Origin: Actinomycetota bacterium
GTDB lineage: Bacteria; Actinomycetota; Actinomycetes; Nanopelagicales; Nanopelagicaceae
Assembly (NCBI GenBank): GCA_010030895.1
Contig: RHBS01000009.1
Location: 1-33,620, forward strand
Reading direction: 5' to 3'
Length of the DNA: 33,620 bases
Of this stretch, positions 25,775 to 33,620 are shown in pieces. Both the position numbers and the translations under genes were made by a program. The notes under the pieces were generated by a model. That model was not told the DNA's origin. It was given only the letters and a program-made list of their open reading frames with translations, and did not search any database. How positions within the stretch are numbered: position 1 is the stretch's first letter; every line of letters starts with the position of its first letter.

Positions 25775-26566
25775 ATGAGTGCTGTTATGGATGCAATTGT
25801 TATTACCAAGCGCCAATTACTTCAACTTACAAGAGTTCCTGAGGTACTGCTATTTTCAACAATTCAGCCAATTATGTTTGTGTTGCTATTTCGCTACGTG
25901 TTTGGTGGCTCAATTGATACCGGTCAACCAGGAGGATATGTTCAATTACTTATGCCTGGGATATTTGTACAAACTGTGGCATTTACCTTAGCTGGAACTG
26001 CAGTTGGTTTAGCTGCTGATATGCAGAAGGGATTAATTGATCGATTTAGATCACTTCCGATCTCACGCTCAGCTGTAGTTTTTGGTAGAACTCTAGGTGA
26101 TGGTGCTTTAAATATTGTAGTACTTACAGCGATGGGTATCACCGGATTTATTGTTGGCTGGCGACCTAGTTCTGGATTTTTTAATATTGTTTTAGGTTTT
26201 ATATTTCTTTTAGTTTTCGGTTTTGCAATGTCTTGGGTTGGGGTAATTATTGGGTTGTCAGTTAGAGAAGAAAGAGTTGCTCAAAACGCTACATTTATTG
26301 CGGTATTTCCATTAACTTTCCTATCAAATGCTTTTGCGCCTACAACTGGAATGCCAAAACCTTTGCAATATGTGGCTGAGTGGAATCCGGTATCAACTAT
26401 GGTTGCAGGTTGTCGAGAACTTTTTGGATTAACTAATGAGTTTGGAGCAACCGCTGGGTCATTCCCAAGCGAGAACCCATTATTAATGTCATTAATTTAT
26501 ATGGTAATTATTATGGCAATTTTTATTCCGCTAAGTGTGCGAAAGTACAATAAAGCGAGTAAATAA
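25775..26566 (+). CDS. ABC exporter permease, ABC-2 type (DrrB-like)
   Basis: A 263-residue membrane protein with six hydrophobic segments, partner of the ATPase upstream. Typical ABC-2 features are visible: ITKRQLLQLTRVPEVL at the N-terminus, the cytoplasmic MQKGLIDRFRSLPISRSAVVFGR, and the PLTFLSNAFAPTTGMP loop followed by WNPVSTMVAGCRELFG. The ATG immediately follows the TAA stop of the ATPase gene, so translation is coupled. It converges with greA, four bases apart. Confidence 0.94.
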   Translation: MSAVMDAIVITKRQLLQLTRVPEVLLFSTIQPIMFVLLFRYVFGGSIDTGQPGGYVQLLMPGIFVQTVAFTLAGTAVGLAADMQKGLIDRFRSLPISRSAVVFGRTLGDGALNIVVLTAMGITGFIVGWRPSSGFFNIVLGFIFLLVFGFAMSWVGVIIGLSVREERVAQNATFIAVFPLTFLSNAFAPTTGMPKPLQYVAEWNPVSTMVAGCRELFGLTNEFGATAGSFPSENPLLMSLIYMVIIMAIFIPLSVRKYNKASK

Positions 26567-26570
26567 TTTT

Positions 26571-27053
26571 CTAAATAAAAGGTTGTGCCTCTAAGATTGC
26601 AACAGCAATCTGTTTGCCATTTGGCGCTGTGTAATTAACAGTTTCTCCTACCTTTGCTCCAAGTACCGCACTTCCAAGTGGAGATTTTTCAGAGTAAACA
26701 TCAATATCACCACTTGCAATCTCTCTAGATCCTAATAAAAACTTTAATTCATCCCCAGCAATATCAACGGTAATTAACATGCCAAGTCCTACCACCCCGG
26801 ACTCACTTGCTGGAGGTGTACCAATATGTGCATGCTCTAACATATGTTTTAGTTGACGAATACGCCCTTCAATCTTTCCCTGTTCTTCACGTGCTGCGTG
26901 GTAGCCACCATTCTCTTTTAAATCACCTTCAGCTCTTGCCGTCTCTATCTTTTTAATTATCTCAGCGCGCAACGGCCCCTCTAATTCAGCAAGCTCAGCT
27001 TTTAGCCGATCAGCGGCTTCCTGAGTAAGCCAGGTCTGGGTTGGTTGATTCAT
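26571..27053 (-). CDS. greA: Transcription elongation factor GreA
   Basis: A 160-residue factor that rescues backtracked RNA polymerase by stimulating transcript cleavage. The N-terminal coiled coil has ARAEGDLKENGGYHAAREEQG, with acidic residues at its tip as usual in Actinobacteria. The C-terminal FKBP-like domain contains SPLGSAVLGAKVGETV. The frame extends upstream to an ATG at 27092, which would overlap DUF4307 by 26 bases. The internal ATG at 27053 (MNQPTQTWLTQEA) matches the family's N-terminus better and is used here. Neither start has a good ribosome-binding site. It lies downstream of DUF4307, as in mycobacteria. Confidence 0.93.
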   Translation of the reverse strand: MNQPTQTWLTQEAADRLKAELAELEGPLRAEIIKKIETARAEGDLKENGGYHAAREEQGKIEGRIRQLKHMLEHAHIGTPPASESGVVGLGMLITVDIAGDELKFLLGSREIASGDIDVYSEKSPLGSAVLGAKVGETVNYTAPNGKQIAVAILEAQPFI

Positions 27054-27066
27054 AAGAGGGGAAAGA

Positions 27067-27471
27067 TTACTGGCAACTGGCGATTCCTGCATTTACCGCG
27101 GGTATGCGAGTAGAGATCTCAATGGTGCGCTGGTTCTCACCTGCTACTAATGACCCAGCGGGGATTAGATCAATCACCTCACCCACTGTATTTTTATCAA
27201 TATCTTTTGCTACTAGTGAGCAGCTATGATTAATTTCAGTATCCTTAACTGAAATTTTGTATGTAATTGAAATCTTTTGGTCACTTACTACTTTAAATGA
27301 GATTAGAGTCGATCTAATATCTGGGTTTGCAAAATTTGTGCCACTCCAAATAAACCAGGCTAAAACTATAAATAAGCTGCATACTGTGATCCAGATCCGC
27401 TTTTTGCCAGCGGATTTAATCCCATAGCGCTCGCGTAGCCTTGGATCGATTAATACTTTGGGATGAGTCAC
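27067..27471 (-). CDS. DUF4307 membrane-anchored protein
   Basis: A 134-residue protein with a basic N-terminus (PRLRERYGIKSAGKKR), one membrane helix at about residues 26-44, and an extracytoplasmic beta-rich domain ending in AGIASC. DUF4307 proteins are known next to greA and mca in mycolic Actinobacteria; function unknown. The start is GTG, with TACACT six bases upstream and no Shine-Dalgarno, so it is probably leaderless. The two cysteines (SCSLVAKD and the C-terminal SCQ) could be joined by a disulfide. Confidence 0.85.
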   Translation of the reverse strand: MTHPKVLIDPRLRERYGIKSAGKKRIWITVCSLFIVLAWFIWSGTNFANPDIRSTLISFKVVSDQKISITYKISVKDTEINHSCSLVAKDIDKNTVGEVIDLIPAGSLVAGENQRTIEISTRIPAVNAGIASCQ

Positions 27472-27519
27472 ACGCTAAGTGTAGAACCTATTAGCAATGG
27501 CTAAGTAGGCTTAGCGTGT
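27470..27519. promoter_or_regulatory. Divergent promoter region with GCTAAG dyad array
   Basis: ACACGCTAAG at 27470-27479 and CTTAGCGTGT at 27510-27519 are perfect inverted repeats. An inner TTAGC/GCTAA pair lies at 27491-27504. Thus GCTAA(G) occurs four times in alternating orientation between DUF4307 and the small membrane protein gene. Candidate -10 boxes are TACACT (minus, 27478-27483) and TAGGCT (plus, 27506-27511), so both promoters share the same downstream sequence. It could be the operator of an unknown regulator. Confidence 0.45.
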
Positions 27520-27538
27520 TGATTTAGGGGAGGCATAA

Positions 27539-27679
27539 ATGGCTGACGAGGCTGGAAATTTTGATATGGGAGTTGCTGGATCCTTGACCATGATTGTTCT
27601 TACTTTAGCCATGGTGTTTCTAATGGTTAATTTCTACCGAAGATACAAGAGATTATTGGATCGTAAGGATCAAGAGTAG
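27539..27679 (+). CDS. 46-residue single-helix membrane protein
   Basis: A short gene with a strong GGGGAGG ribosome-binding site at 27527-27533. The protein has an acidic N-terminus (MADEAGNFD), one hydrophobic helix at about residues 11-31, then a basic cytoplasmic tail (YRRYKRLLDRKDQE), so the N-terminus should be outside. Family not recognised. It is divergent from DUF4307 and just upstream of the SURF1 gene. In mycobacteria mca and a small protein lie in this position; mca itself is absent here. It may act with the SURF1/DUF3817 pair, which is a guess from position. Confidence 0.8.
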   Translation: MADEAGNFDMGVAGSLTMIVLTLAMVFLMVNFYRRYKRLLDRKDQE

Positions 27680-27691
27680 TTTTAAATTTTT

Positions 27692-28405
27692 ATGAAAAAA
27701 TTAGCTAAGCGATTTTTATTTACTATCGTTTGGCTTCTTTTGATTTATACCGGGTATGAGCTTGGGGTTTGGCAACTACATCGAGCGCAAGATCTAAGTG
27801 CATCTACAGCGCCAGTTGCCGATAAACCAGTAATTGAGTTATCCAAAATTGCCTCTGCTGGATTAAATATTCCGATAAAGGCAGTAAATCGAATTGTTTC
27901 AGCCTCTGGAGAGTACTCAAATAAATACTTAGCAAAGGACCAAAAGCTCCCCGATGGAAAAATAGTAGATTTAGATGTCAGATTACTTGATCTTTACAGC
28001 GGCCACTCAATTCTTGTGGTGCGCGGAGTAGCTGAGAAATCTCCAATAGAAATTAAATCTAAAGTCGAAGTTGTTGGTCGCTTATATCCTCGACAAAATG
28101 TAGATCGTGCTTTTCCTAAGCCAGGTGAGTTATCTAGAATTGATCCAGCATTAGTTGTTAGTGAGACAACTCCATTTTTATATGATGGTTACATCGTGCT
28201 ACAGAAGGAAGAATTAACTCCTAAGATTGATACTTTATTTTCTCCGATTCCGACGCCACAACTTAAACCACAAATCTCTGGCTTTTATTGGCAACATATC
28301 TCATATGTGGTGGTCTGGTGGTTTATGGCAGCACTAGTATTAATCGCACCCTTATTTCCACAATTTAGAAATCCAAAATCAATTAAGGTAGGTAAACGAA
28401 AATGA
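27692..28405 (+). CDS. SURF1 family protein
   Basis: A 237-residue membrane protein with a helix at each end (about residues 7-25 and 208-226) and an extracytoplasmic domain between, as in SURF1. The first helix is followed by GVWQLHRAQDL, matching the family's GxWQxxR motif. Further conserved parts are SGEYSNKYLA and the final SGFYWQHISYVVVWWFMA. SURF1 helps assemble haem-copper cytochrome oxidase. The start is 12 bases after the small membrane protein gene, and the stop overlaps DUF3817 by four bases. Confidence 0.88.
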   Translation: MKKLAKRFLFTIVWLLLIYTGYELGVWQLHRAQDLSASTAPVADKPVIELSKIASAGLNIPIKAVNRIVSASGEYSNKYLAKDQKLPDGKIVDLDVRLLDLYSGHSILVVRGVAEKSPIEIKSKVEVVGRLYPRQNVDRAFPKPGELSRIDPALVVSETTPFLYDGYIVLQKEELTPKIDTLFSPIPTPQLKPQISGFYWQHISYVVVWWFMAALVLIAPLFPQFRNPKSIKVGKRK

Positions 28406-28704
28406 GTGGAGTTATTTTAAGATTTCGAATAATGGCAATTTGGGCTGGAGTTATGTCACTGTTGCTTTGGTTTGGATATATGCCAGCTAAGTATCTGGTG
28501 CCATCAGAGAGCTTTTATAAGAGCTTTATTTGGATTCCTATTCTTCATGGCTTTACCTACCCAATTTATTTATTGGCTGCACTGCACTTAGCTATTGCCC
28601 AACGTAAGTCCTTGTTCTCAACTGCTCTATTTCTACTTGCTGGCACCCTGCCTATTGCCTCATTTTGGATCGAGCGCCAGGTTAAAAATGGCTCTAAGTT
28701 GTAA
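28402..28704 (+). CDS. DUF3817 membrane protein
   Basis: A 100-residue protein with three predicted membrane helices and the DUF3817 pattern: FRIMAIWAGVMSLLLWFGYMPAKYL, then the central HGFTYPIYLLAALHLA, and a final ERQVKNGSKL. The family is common in Actinobacteria, often near respiratory or SURF1 genes; function unknown. The ATG overlaps the SURF1 stop (ATGA), so the two are co-translated. The following 119-base spacer is AT-rich, with no clear terminator. Confidence 0.8.
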   Translation: MSGVILRFRIMAIWAGVMSLLLWFGYMPAKYLVPSESFYKSFIWIPILHGFTYPIYLLAALHLAIAQRKSLFSTALFLLAGTLPIASFWIERQVKNGSKL

Positions 28705-28823
28705 CTCTTTATCTAATCTTTACCTTTAAGCCTTGCGTGTCTGCACCAAATCTTAAGCCAAATAATTTACCTTTAATCTACTTCCAAATATGAGAAAAAT
28801 TAAACAGATTGAGATGATAGATA

Positions 28824-30176
28824 TTGGCTAGTGAATCAATTATTTTAAAGTCGGTATCTAATCAACCAAATCCTGCTCGAATTACCTATGTTTTAGATAC
28901 CAGCGTGCTACTTGCAGATCCGGTGGCACTTACTAGATTTGCTGAACATGAAGTGATAATTCCAATCACAGTAATTGGTGAGCTAGAGAGCAAACGAGAT
29001 CACCCAGAGCTTGGCTACTTTGCTAGGTCTGCGCTTCGCACCTTAGATGATTTAAGAGTAAAAAGTGGCAGGTTAGATCAAGCAGTAAAGATTAATGATG
29101 ATGGTGGCTCACTTTCAGTTGAATTAAACCACTCCGATCTCTCCACTTTACCTGCTGGATTTTTACGCGATGGCTCTAATGATTCAAGAATATTAGCGAT
29201 TGCTAAAAATCTTATGGCAGATGGTCGCCGAGTGGTGTTAGTAACCAAGGATCTACCGCTTAGAGTAAAAGCATCCTCAGTTGGCGTTGAGGCAGAGGAG
29301 TATCGCGCCGAATTAGCAAGTAGTAGTGGCTGGAGTGGGATGGTTGAGGAGAGTGTTGGTTCAACAATAATTGATTCACTCTATGAATCTGAAAAGATTG
29401 TTAATGAGTTAGGCAAAAAATATCCTTGCCACACTGGCATAGTTTTACATTCAGAAAAAGGAAGTGCCTTAGCCCGGGTTACAGCTGATAAAAAACTTCA
29501 ATTAGTTCGTGGCGATAGATCAGCATTTGGTTTACATGGCAGAAGTGCAGAGCAGAGAGTTGCACTTGATATTTTGCTCGATCATGAGGTGGGAATAGTC
29601 TCATTAGGCGGTAGAGCGGGCACTGGAAAAAGTGCACTTGCCTTATCAGCTGGACTTGAAGCGGTATTGGAGAAGCGATTACATAAAAAGGTAGTTATTT
29701 TTCGGCCACTTTACGCTGTTGGTGGTCAGGAGCTTGGTTATCTACCTGGAACTGAGAATGAGAAGATGTCACCTTGGGCGCAAGCTGTCTTTGATACCTT
29801 GGGCGCTTTAGTTAGTCAGCAGGTAATTGATGAGATTGTGGAGCGAGGGTTAATTGAGGTTTTGCCACTTACCCATATTCGTGGTCGCTCTCTCCATGAC
29901 TCATTTGTGATTGTAGATGAGGCCCAATCCTTAGAGCGGGGAGTCTTATTAACAGTGCTATCTCGAATTGGTCAGGGCTCTCGGGTAGTACTAACCCATG
30001 ACATCGCCCAGCGGGATAACCTGCGGGTGGGTCGACATGATGGTGTAGTTGCGGTGGTTGAATCCCTAAAGGGACATCCATTATTTGCCCATATCACCCT
30101 CACCCGGAGCGAGCGCTCTCAAATCGCAGCGCTGGTAACTGAGCTACTCGAGGAGCCAATTAACTTCTCTAGCTAG
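28824..30176 (+). CDS. PIN domain-PhoH ATPase fusion (PhoH2-like)
   Basis: A 450-residue two-domain protein. The N-terminal PIN ribonuclease-like domain (about residues 22-150) has [37 protein letters not shown] and [14 protein letters not shown], with the acidic residues needed for metal binding. The C-terminal PhoH ATPase (about 240-450) has [12 protein letters not shown] near 262 and [12 protein letters not shown] near 364. PhoH2 proteins couple ATP-driven RNA unwinding to cleavage. The start is TTG, since a stop precedes it in frame and no ATG or GTG is available before the PIN motif. Upstream GAGATGAT gives only weak ribosome binding. Confidence 0.92.
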   Translation: MASESIILKSVSNQPNPARITYVLDTSVLLADPVALTRFAEHEVIIPITVIGELESKRDHPELGYFARSALRTLDDLRVKSGRLDQAVKINDDGGSLSVELNHSDLSTLPAGFLRDGSNDSRILAIAKNLMADGRRVVLVTKDLPLRVKASSVGVEAEEYRAELASSSGWSGMVEESVGSTIIDSLYESEKIVNELGKKYPCHTGIVLHSEKGSALARVTADKKLQLVRGDRSAFGLHGRSAEQRVALDILLDHEVGIVSLGGRAGTGKSALALSAGLEAVLEKRLHKKVVIFRPLYAVGGQELGYLPGTENEKMSPWAQAVFDTLGALVSQQVIDEIVERGLIEVLPLTHIRGRSLHDSFVIVDEAQSLERGVLLTVLSRIGQGSRVVLTHDIAQRDNLRVGRHDGVVAVVESLKGHPLFAHITLTRSERSQIAALVTELLEEPINFSS

Positions 30177-30198
30177 GTAAATCCCCTACTAATGACAT

Positions 30199-30223
30199 AA
30201 CGGATAAATCGGACTTTATCGTT
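30199..30223 (+). terminator. AT-rich stem-loop after phoH
   Basis: AAC-G-GATAAA pairs with TTTATC-GTT around loop TCGGAC: nine pairs with one bulged G, 23 bases after the phoH stop. A short TTTCT-type tract overlaps its end. It could be a weak terminator, or the first hairpin of the leader of the next gene. Confidence 0.35.
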
Positions 30224-30231
30224 TCTGACCT

Positions 30232-30378
30232 GCGGTTTTATCATTAATAGAACCTGTGAATATAAAGATAATCGCGCCACACGCCCAGATAAGGTTGCCC
30301 CTCCCACCGTTGGCTGGCACTCTGAACTTGTCCAAATTGGGCAAAAGCAGGTTTTAAGGTGAAGAAAGGGGTCGGAGT
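30232..30378 (+). promoter_or_regulatory. Possible structured leader before the transglycosylase-like gene
   Basis: GCG/CGC plus TTATC/GATAA (30232-30242 with 30267-30275) and TTGCCC/GGGCAA (30295-30300 with 30339-30344) give two further stems. C-di-AMP riboswitches often precede wall-hydrolase genes in Actinobacteria, but I do not see that family's consensus here. Confidence 0.3.
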
Positions 30379-30984
30379 ATGAAGAGATACCTACCTTCAG
30401 TTCGCAATAAGCGGACCCGAAGACTCTCCCTGACCGCTGCCTGCCTTGCCTTCTTTCTAGCAATTGTGGAGCCGGCTAACGCCTCTAGCAATATGCAGCA
30501 GGTATTTCTAACCATTCCAGCAGATCAGCTGCCACCAGCAGAGCTGCCAACACCAAATCAATTAGATCCAGATCCCGCTACCCCCTCCCTTTTGGAGTTG
30601 GACTCTATAAAGGTGGTTGATGCCTCGGCGATGGCGAGAATTTCAATTGCAGCTCGTCAGGTGGAGAGCGCTCGCCAGGCGGATGGGGCGAGAGAGGTGG
30701 CGCGCCAGATAATCGCCCAAAAGTATCGCTGGTCGGAGAAGCAGTTTACCTGCCTAGATAACCTTTGGACTAAAGAGAGTAAGTGGAATTACAAATCTAG
30801 AAATAAGAGCTCAGGTGCTCACGGTATTGCCCAAGCCCTTCCTGCTACCAAGATGGAGATAGTAGGTACTGATTGGCGGACTAATCCCGTAACTCAAATT
30901 ACCTGGGGATTAAAGTACATAGATGAAAGATATAAATATCCATGTCGGGCATGGAGCAAATCAAAGCGCTCGCACTGGTATTAA
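30379..30984 (+). CDS. Secreted lytic transglycosylase-like (SLT-fold) protein
   Basis: A 201-residue exported protein. A basic start (KRYLPSVRNKRTRRLS) leads to a hydrophobic helix and a likely signal peptidase site after ANA near residue 35. A Pro-rich linker (about 45-70) and a helical segment follow. The C-terminal domain from about 115 has LDNLWTKESKWNYKSRNKSSGAHGIAQALPATKM, with the catalytic glutamate in TKESKW, and ends with CRAWSKSKRSHWY. It resembles the aggregation-promoting/transglycosylase-like domain of Actinobacteria, which cuts peptidoglycan glycan strands. A GGGGTCGGAG ribosome-binding region precedes the ATG. Confidence 0.82.
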   Translation: MKRYLPSVRNKRTRRLSLTAACLAFFLAIVEPANASSNMQQVFLTIPADQLPPAELPTPNQLDPDPATPSLLELDSIKVVDASAMARISIAARQVESARQADGAREVARQIIAQKYRWSEKQFTCLDNLWTKESKWNYKSRNKSSGAHGIAQALPATKMEIVGTDWRTNPVTQITWGLKYIDERYKYPCRAWSKSKRSHWY

Positions 30985-31000
30985 TTTAGATTTAAATTAA
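30981..31000. terminator. AT-only stem-loop between convergent genes
   Basis: TTAATTTA pairs with TAAATTAA around loop GATT, eight A-T pairs, in the 34-base spacer between the transglycosylase-like gene and fumarase. It begins inside the last codon of the former. Weak as an intrinsic terminator. Confidence 0.3.
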
Positions 31001-31018
31001 TTCTAATTCTTAAATTAA

Positions 31019-32671
31019 CTAAGGCCGCCTACCAATACTAATTGGTTTTCTAATATCGGCATAGAAATCATTTCCCTTATCATCAATAATTATAAAAGCT
31101 GGAAAATTCTCAACCTCAATCCTCCAAATCGCCTCCATACCCAACTCTTCGTAATCTAAAAGCTCTACTTTTTTAATACAATCTTGCGCTAGGCGAGCTG
31201 CTGGTCCGCCAATTGAGCCTAAGTAAAATCCACCATACTTTTTACAAGCTTGGGAAACTGCGCTAGATCTATTTCCCTTTGCCAACATAATTAATGAACC
31301 ACCGGCGGCTTGAAACTGTTCCACATATGAATCCATTCGTCCTGCTGTAGTTGGGCCAAAGGAGCCGGAGGCGTACCCATCAGGTTTTTTAGCAGGCCCG
31401 GCATAGTAAATAGCATGATTTTTAAAGTAATCAGGAAGTGGTTTGCCGCTATCTAGAAGCTCTTTTAATTTTGCATGGGCTAAATCTCTGGCAACCACTA
31501 ATGTGCCAGATAAATTAACTCTAGTTTTAGCTGGGTGCTTTGATAATTGAGCCAAAATCGCTGGCATTGGCTGATTTAAATCAATATTTATCTCATGCTC
31601 AGTTAAATCATTTTCACCCTCAGCTGGTAGAAAATGTGCCGGTTCAGTCTCTAGTTTTTCAATAAAGATTCCATCCTTATTTATCTTGGCTTTAACCTGT
31701 CGATCTGCTGAACAAGAGACAGCGATGGCAATTGGTAGTGATGCACCATGTCTTGGTAATCTAACTACTCGAACATCATGACAGAAGTACTTGCCACCAA
31801 ATTGGGCACCAATACCAATACTTTGGGTCAACTTTAAAATCTCTTTTTCTAACTCTAAATCTCTAAAGCCTCGGCCAGTTTTTGCATCCCCTGTAGTTGG
31901 TAGTGAATCTAAATACTTAGTGGAGGCTAATTTGGCAGTTTTGACTGTGTACTCAGCACTAGTTCCTCCAATTACTACCACTAGGTGATAAGGCGGGCAG
32001 GCAGATGTTCCTAGCGAGCGCAATTTCTCCTCCAGCCAACTCATAAATGAGGTGGGATTTAGAACCGCTTTTGTCTCTTGATATAAAAATGATTTATTTG
32101 CACTTCCGCCACCCTTGGCGATGAATAAAAAGTTGTACTCATCTGCATGATCAGTATCGGAGTAGATCTCAATCTGAGCTGGCAGATTATTTCCTGTATT
32201 TTTTTCCTCCCAAGTGGTAACTGGTGCTAATTGGGAGTAGCGCAAATTTAATTTTGTGAAGGCATCATAAACACCTTTTGAAATTGAAATCTCATCTTTT
32301 TCACTAGTTAAAACCTGTTGCCCTTTTTTACCCATCACAATTGCAGTGCCGGTGTCCTGACACATTGGCAGTACTCCACCTGCTGAGATATTGGCATTTT
32401 TTAATAGATCAAGAGCCACAAATCGATCATTGGGTGAGCTCTCTGGATCTTTTAAAATATTGGCTAATTGCATTAAGTGCTCTGATCTTAGGTAATGTGA
32501 AATATCGTGAATTGCTACTTGTGTTAAATTGCTAATTGCCTCCGGCTCAACCTTTAAGAACTCTCTGCCATCTGCGCTAAAGGTAGAGACCCCTTGCTTT
32601 GAAAGTAGGCGATACTCAGTTAAATCCTCACCAATCGGCAGAAGATCCTCATATTTAAACTCTGGCGCCAT
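31019..32671 (-). CDS. fum: Class I fumarate hydratase (4Fe-4S)
   Basis: A 550-residue TCA-cycle enzyme interconverting fumarate and malate, of the oxygen-sensitive iron-sulfur type (FumA/FumB-like, both domains fused). The three cluster cysteines are Cys104 in LPMCQDTG, Cys225 in TSACPPYH and Cys320 in AVSCSADR, at almost the same positions as in E. coli FumA. The C-terminal beta domain contains [26 protein letters not shown]. The ATG at 32671 has TAGATT six bases upstream and no Shine-Dalgarno, suggesting a leaderless mRNA. It is divergent from ispH. Confidence 0.95.
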   Translation of the reverse strand: MAPEFKYEDLLPIGEDLTEYRLLSKQGVSTFSADGREFLKVEPEAISNLTQVAIHDISHYLRSEHLMQLANILKDPESSPNDRFVALDLLKNANISAGGVLPMCQDTGTAIVMGKKGQQVLTSEKDEISISKGVYDAFTKLNLRYSQLAPVTTWEEKNTGNNLPAQIEIYSDTDHADEYNFLFIAKGGGSANKSFLYQETKAVLNPTSFMSWLEEKLRSLGTSACPPYHLVVVIGGTSAEYTVKTAKLASTKYLDSLPTTGDAKTGRGFRDLELEKEILKLTQSIGIGAQFGGKYFCHDVRVVRLPRHGASLPIAIAVSCSADRQVKAKINKDGIFIEKLETEPAHFLPAEGENDLTEHEINIDLNQPMPAILAQLSKHPAKTRVNLSGTLVVARDLAHAKLKELLDSGKPLPDYFKNHAIYYAGPAKKPDGYASGSFGPTTAGRMDSYVEQFQAAGGSLIMLAKGNRSSAVSQACKKYGGFYLGSIGGPAARLAQDCIKKVELLDYEELGMEAIWRIEVENFPAFIIIDDKGNDFYADIRKPISIGRRP

Positions 32672-32713
32672 AGGCTAAATCTACTCACTTCTATCATCAA
32701 TTAGGATGAGCAC
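32672..32713. promoter_or_regulatory. Compact divergent promoter for fumarase and ispH, both leaderless
   Basis: Only 42 bases separate the two start codons. On the minus strand TAGATT (plus bases 32678-32683) ends six bases before the fumarase ATG. On the plus strand TAGGAT (32702-32707) ends six bases before the ispH ATG. There is little room for anything but two overlapping leaderless promoters; -35 elements would reach into the opposite gene's promoter. Confidence 0.55.
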
Positions 32714-33620
32714 ATGAGCCAGATCACCCAAAAGAAAGTATTACTTGCGGCCCCAAGAGGTTACTGCGCAGGAGTGGATCGGGCAGTTATTACTGTTGAG
32801 AAAGCTTTAGATCTTTATGGTGCACCAGTTTATGTTCGTAAACAAATTGTCCATAACAAACATGTGGTCTCAACCTTAGAGGCACGGGGTGCAATATTTG
32901 TTGATGAAACTGATGAAGTTCCAGAGGGAAAGATTGTAGTTTTTTCAGCACATGGTGTCTCGCCAGCGGTGCATCAAAGTGCAGCGCAGCGAAATCTAAA
33001 AACAATAGATGCTACCTGTCCATTAGTTACAAAGGTCCACCATGAGGCAAAAAGATTTGCCTCCGATGATTATGACATTTTGTTAATAGGCCATGAAGGG
33101 CATGAAGAGGTGGATGGCACCGCTGGTGAGGCGCCAGATCATATACACCTAATCGATGGTATTGAAGATATTAAAAATGTGAAGGTTAGAGATGAAAACA
33201 AAGTTGCTTGGTTATCCCAAACCACATTAAGTGTTGATGAGACTCTAGCTACAGTTGCTGAGCTACGGAAGAGATTTCCAAATTTAATCGATCCCCCAAG
33301 TGATGATATTTGTTATGCCACTCAAAATCGTCAGGTTGCAATTAAGCAGATCGCACCTAGATCTGATTTGGTATTAGTAGTTGGCTCAACTAACTCCTCA
33401 AACTCAGTTAGATTAGTTGAGGTTTCCCTTGAGTATGGTGCTAAGGCAGCTTATTTAATTGATTATGCAGCTGAGGCTAAAGAGGAGTGGCTAACTGGTG
33501 TTAATACTGTTGGCGTCACAAGTGGCGCATCAGTACCAGAGATTTTAGTTAAGGATTTACTAAAGTGGTTGGCAGATCGTGGATTTGGTGAGGTAGAGAC
33601 AGTTACCGCCATGGAGGAGC
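32714..33620 (+). CDS. ispH: 4-hydroxy-3-methylbut-2-enyl diphosphate reductase IspH, 3' end cut by window
   Basis: The last enzyme of the MEP pathway, reducing HMBPP to IPP and DMAPP. The frame is open from ATG 32714 to the window end: 302 residues, nearly full length for the family. The three 4Fe-4S cysteines are visible: Cys18 in [10 protein letters not shown], Cys102 in [11 protein letters not shown] and Cys200 in [11 protein letters not shown]. The substrate-binding [18 protein letters not shown] and GSTNSSNS segments are also present. It shows that this organism depends on the MEP route, which makes the truncated ispE in this window striking. Confidence 0.95.
   Translation, partial: MSQITQKKVLLAAPRGYCAGVDRAVITVEKALDLYGAPVYVRKQIVHNKHVVSTLEARGAIFVDETDEVPEGKIVVFSAHGVSPAVHQSAAQRNLKTIDATCPLVTKVHHEAKRFASDDYDILLIGHEGHEEVDGTAGEAPDHIHLIDGIEDIKNVKVRDENKVAWLSQTTLSVDETLATVAELRKRFPNLIDPPSDDICYATQNRQVAIKQIAPRSDLVLVVGSTNSSNSVRLVEVSLEYGAKAAYLIDYAAEAKEEWLTGVNTVGVTSGASVPEILVKDLLKWLADRGFGEVETVTAMEE

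Noticed and set aside
28824-30176. PIN-PhoH protein as part of a toxin-antitoxin pair
   Set aside because: No small antitoxin gene sits directly upstream; the 119-base spacer holds no plausible frame with a start and ribosome-binding site.

Overview
The window is an AT-rich stretch of actinobacterial core chromosome with very short intergenic gaps. The gene content and order are actinobacterial: pmt divergent from rsmI; metG-tatD-rsmA-ispE; tRNA-Gln-glmU-prs-lipoprotein-rplY-pth; mfd-lipoprotein-mazG-eno-ftsB/divIC-DUF501-ppx; greA-DUF4307; PIN-PhoH; class I fumarase; ispH. Much of this order matches, from memory, blocks of Mycobacterium tuberculosis. Low GC, 1-4 base gene overlaps and compact spacers suggest a streamlined freshwater actinobacterium such as the acI / Nanopelagicales lineage. 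That placement is inference; no 16S is present.

Layout. Bases 1-612 hold the 5' part of a protein O-mannosyltransferase (minus). Bases 671-9928 are a plus-strand run for rRNA methylation, tRNA charging, DNA/RNA quality control, isoprenoid and cell-wall precursors, PRPP, bL25 and peptidyl-tRNA hydrolase. Inside it, ispE is cut off at its 3' end by a tRNA-Gln gene. Bases 9929-12595 are PEP carboxylase (minus), ending back to back with pth. Bases 12733-20745 run mfd, SurA-like lipoprotein, mazG, eno, divIC-like, DUF501 and ppx, followed by a tRNA with anticodon UAA. Bases 21021-26566 hold a Bax1-I-like membrane protein, two MFS exporters and a DrrAB-type ABC exporter. Bases 26571-28704 hold greA, DUF4307, a 46-residue membrane protein, a SURF1 protein and DUF3817. 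Bases 28824-33620 hold PIN-PhoH, a secreted transglycosylase-like protein, fumarase and the start of ispH.

The genes are mostly housekeeping, and no mobile element, CRISPR array or classical defence system was found. The interest is in the RNA and regulatory layer and in one broken gene. (1) The spacer before rplY can fold into a nested, pseudoknot-capable RNA whose last helix covers the purine-rich ribosome-binding region; it is the best candidate here for an undescribed regulatory element. (2) IspE lacks its third GHMP motif because the frame runs into tRNA-Gln, although IspH of the same pathway is present: either a real decay event or an assembly/strain chimera. (3) The UAA tRNA has a short variable loop and is flanked by an 11-bp perfect inverted repeat. 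(4) Seven genes have a TANNNT hexamer exactly six bases before the start codon, and an eighth has TATAAT five bases before, which points to leaderless mRNAs.

All folds and family calls were made by eye; no search or folding program was run.
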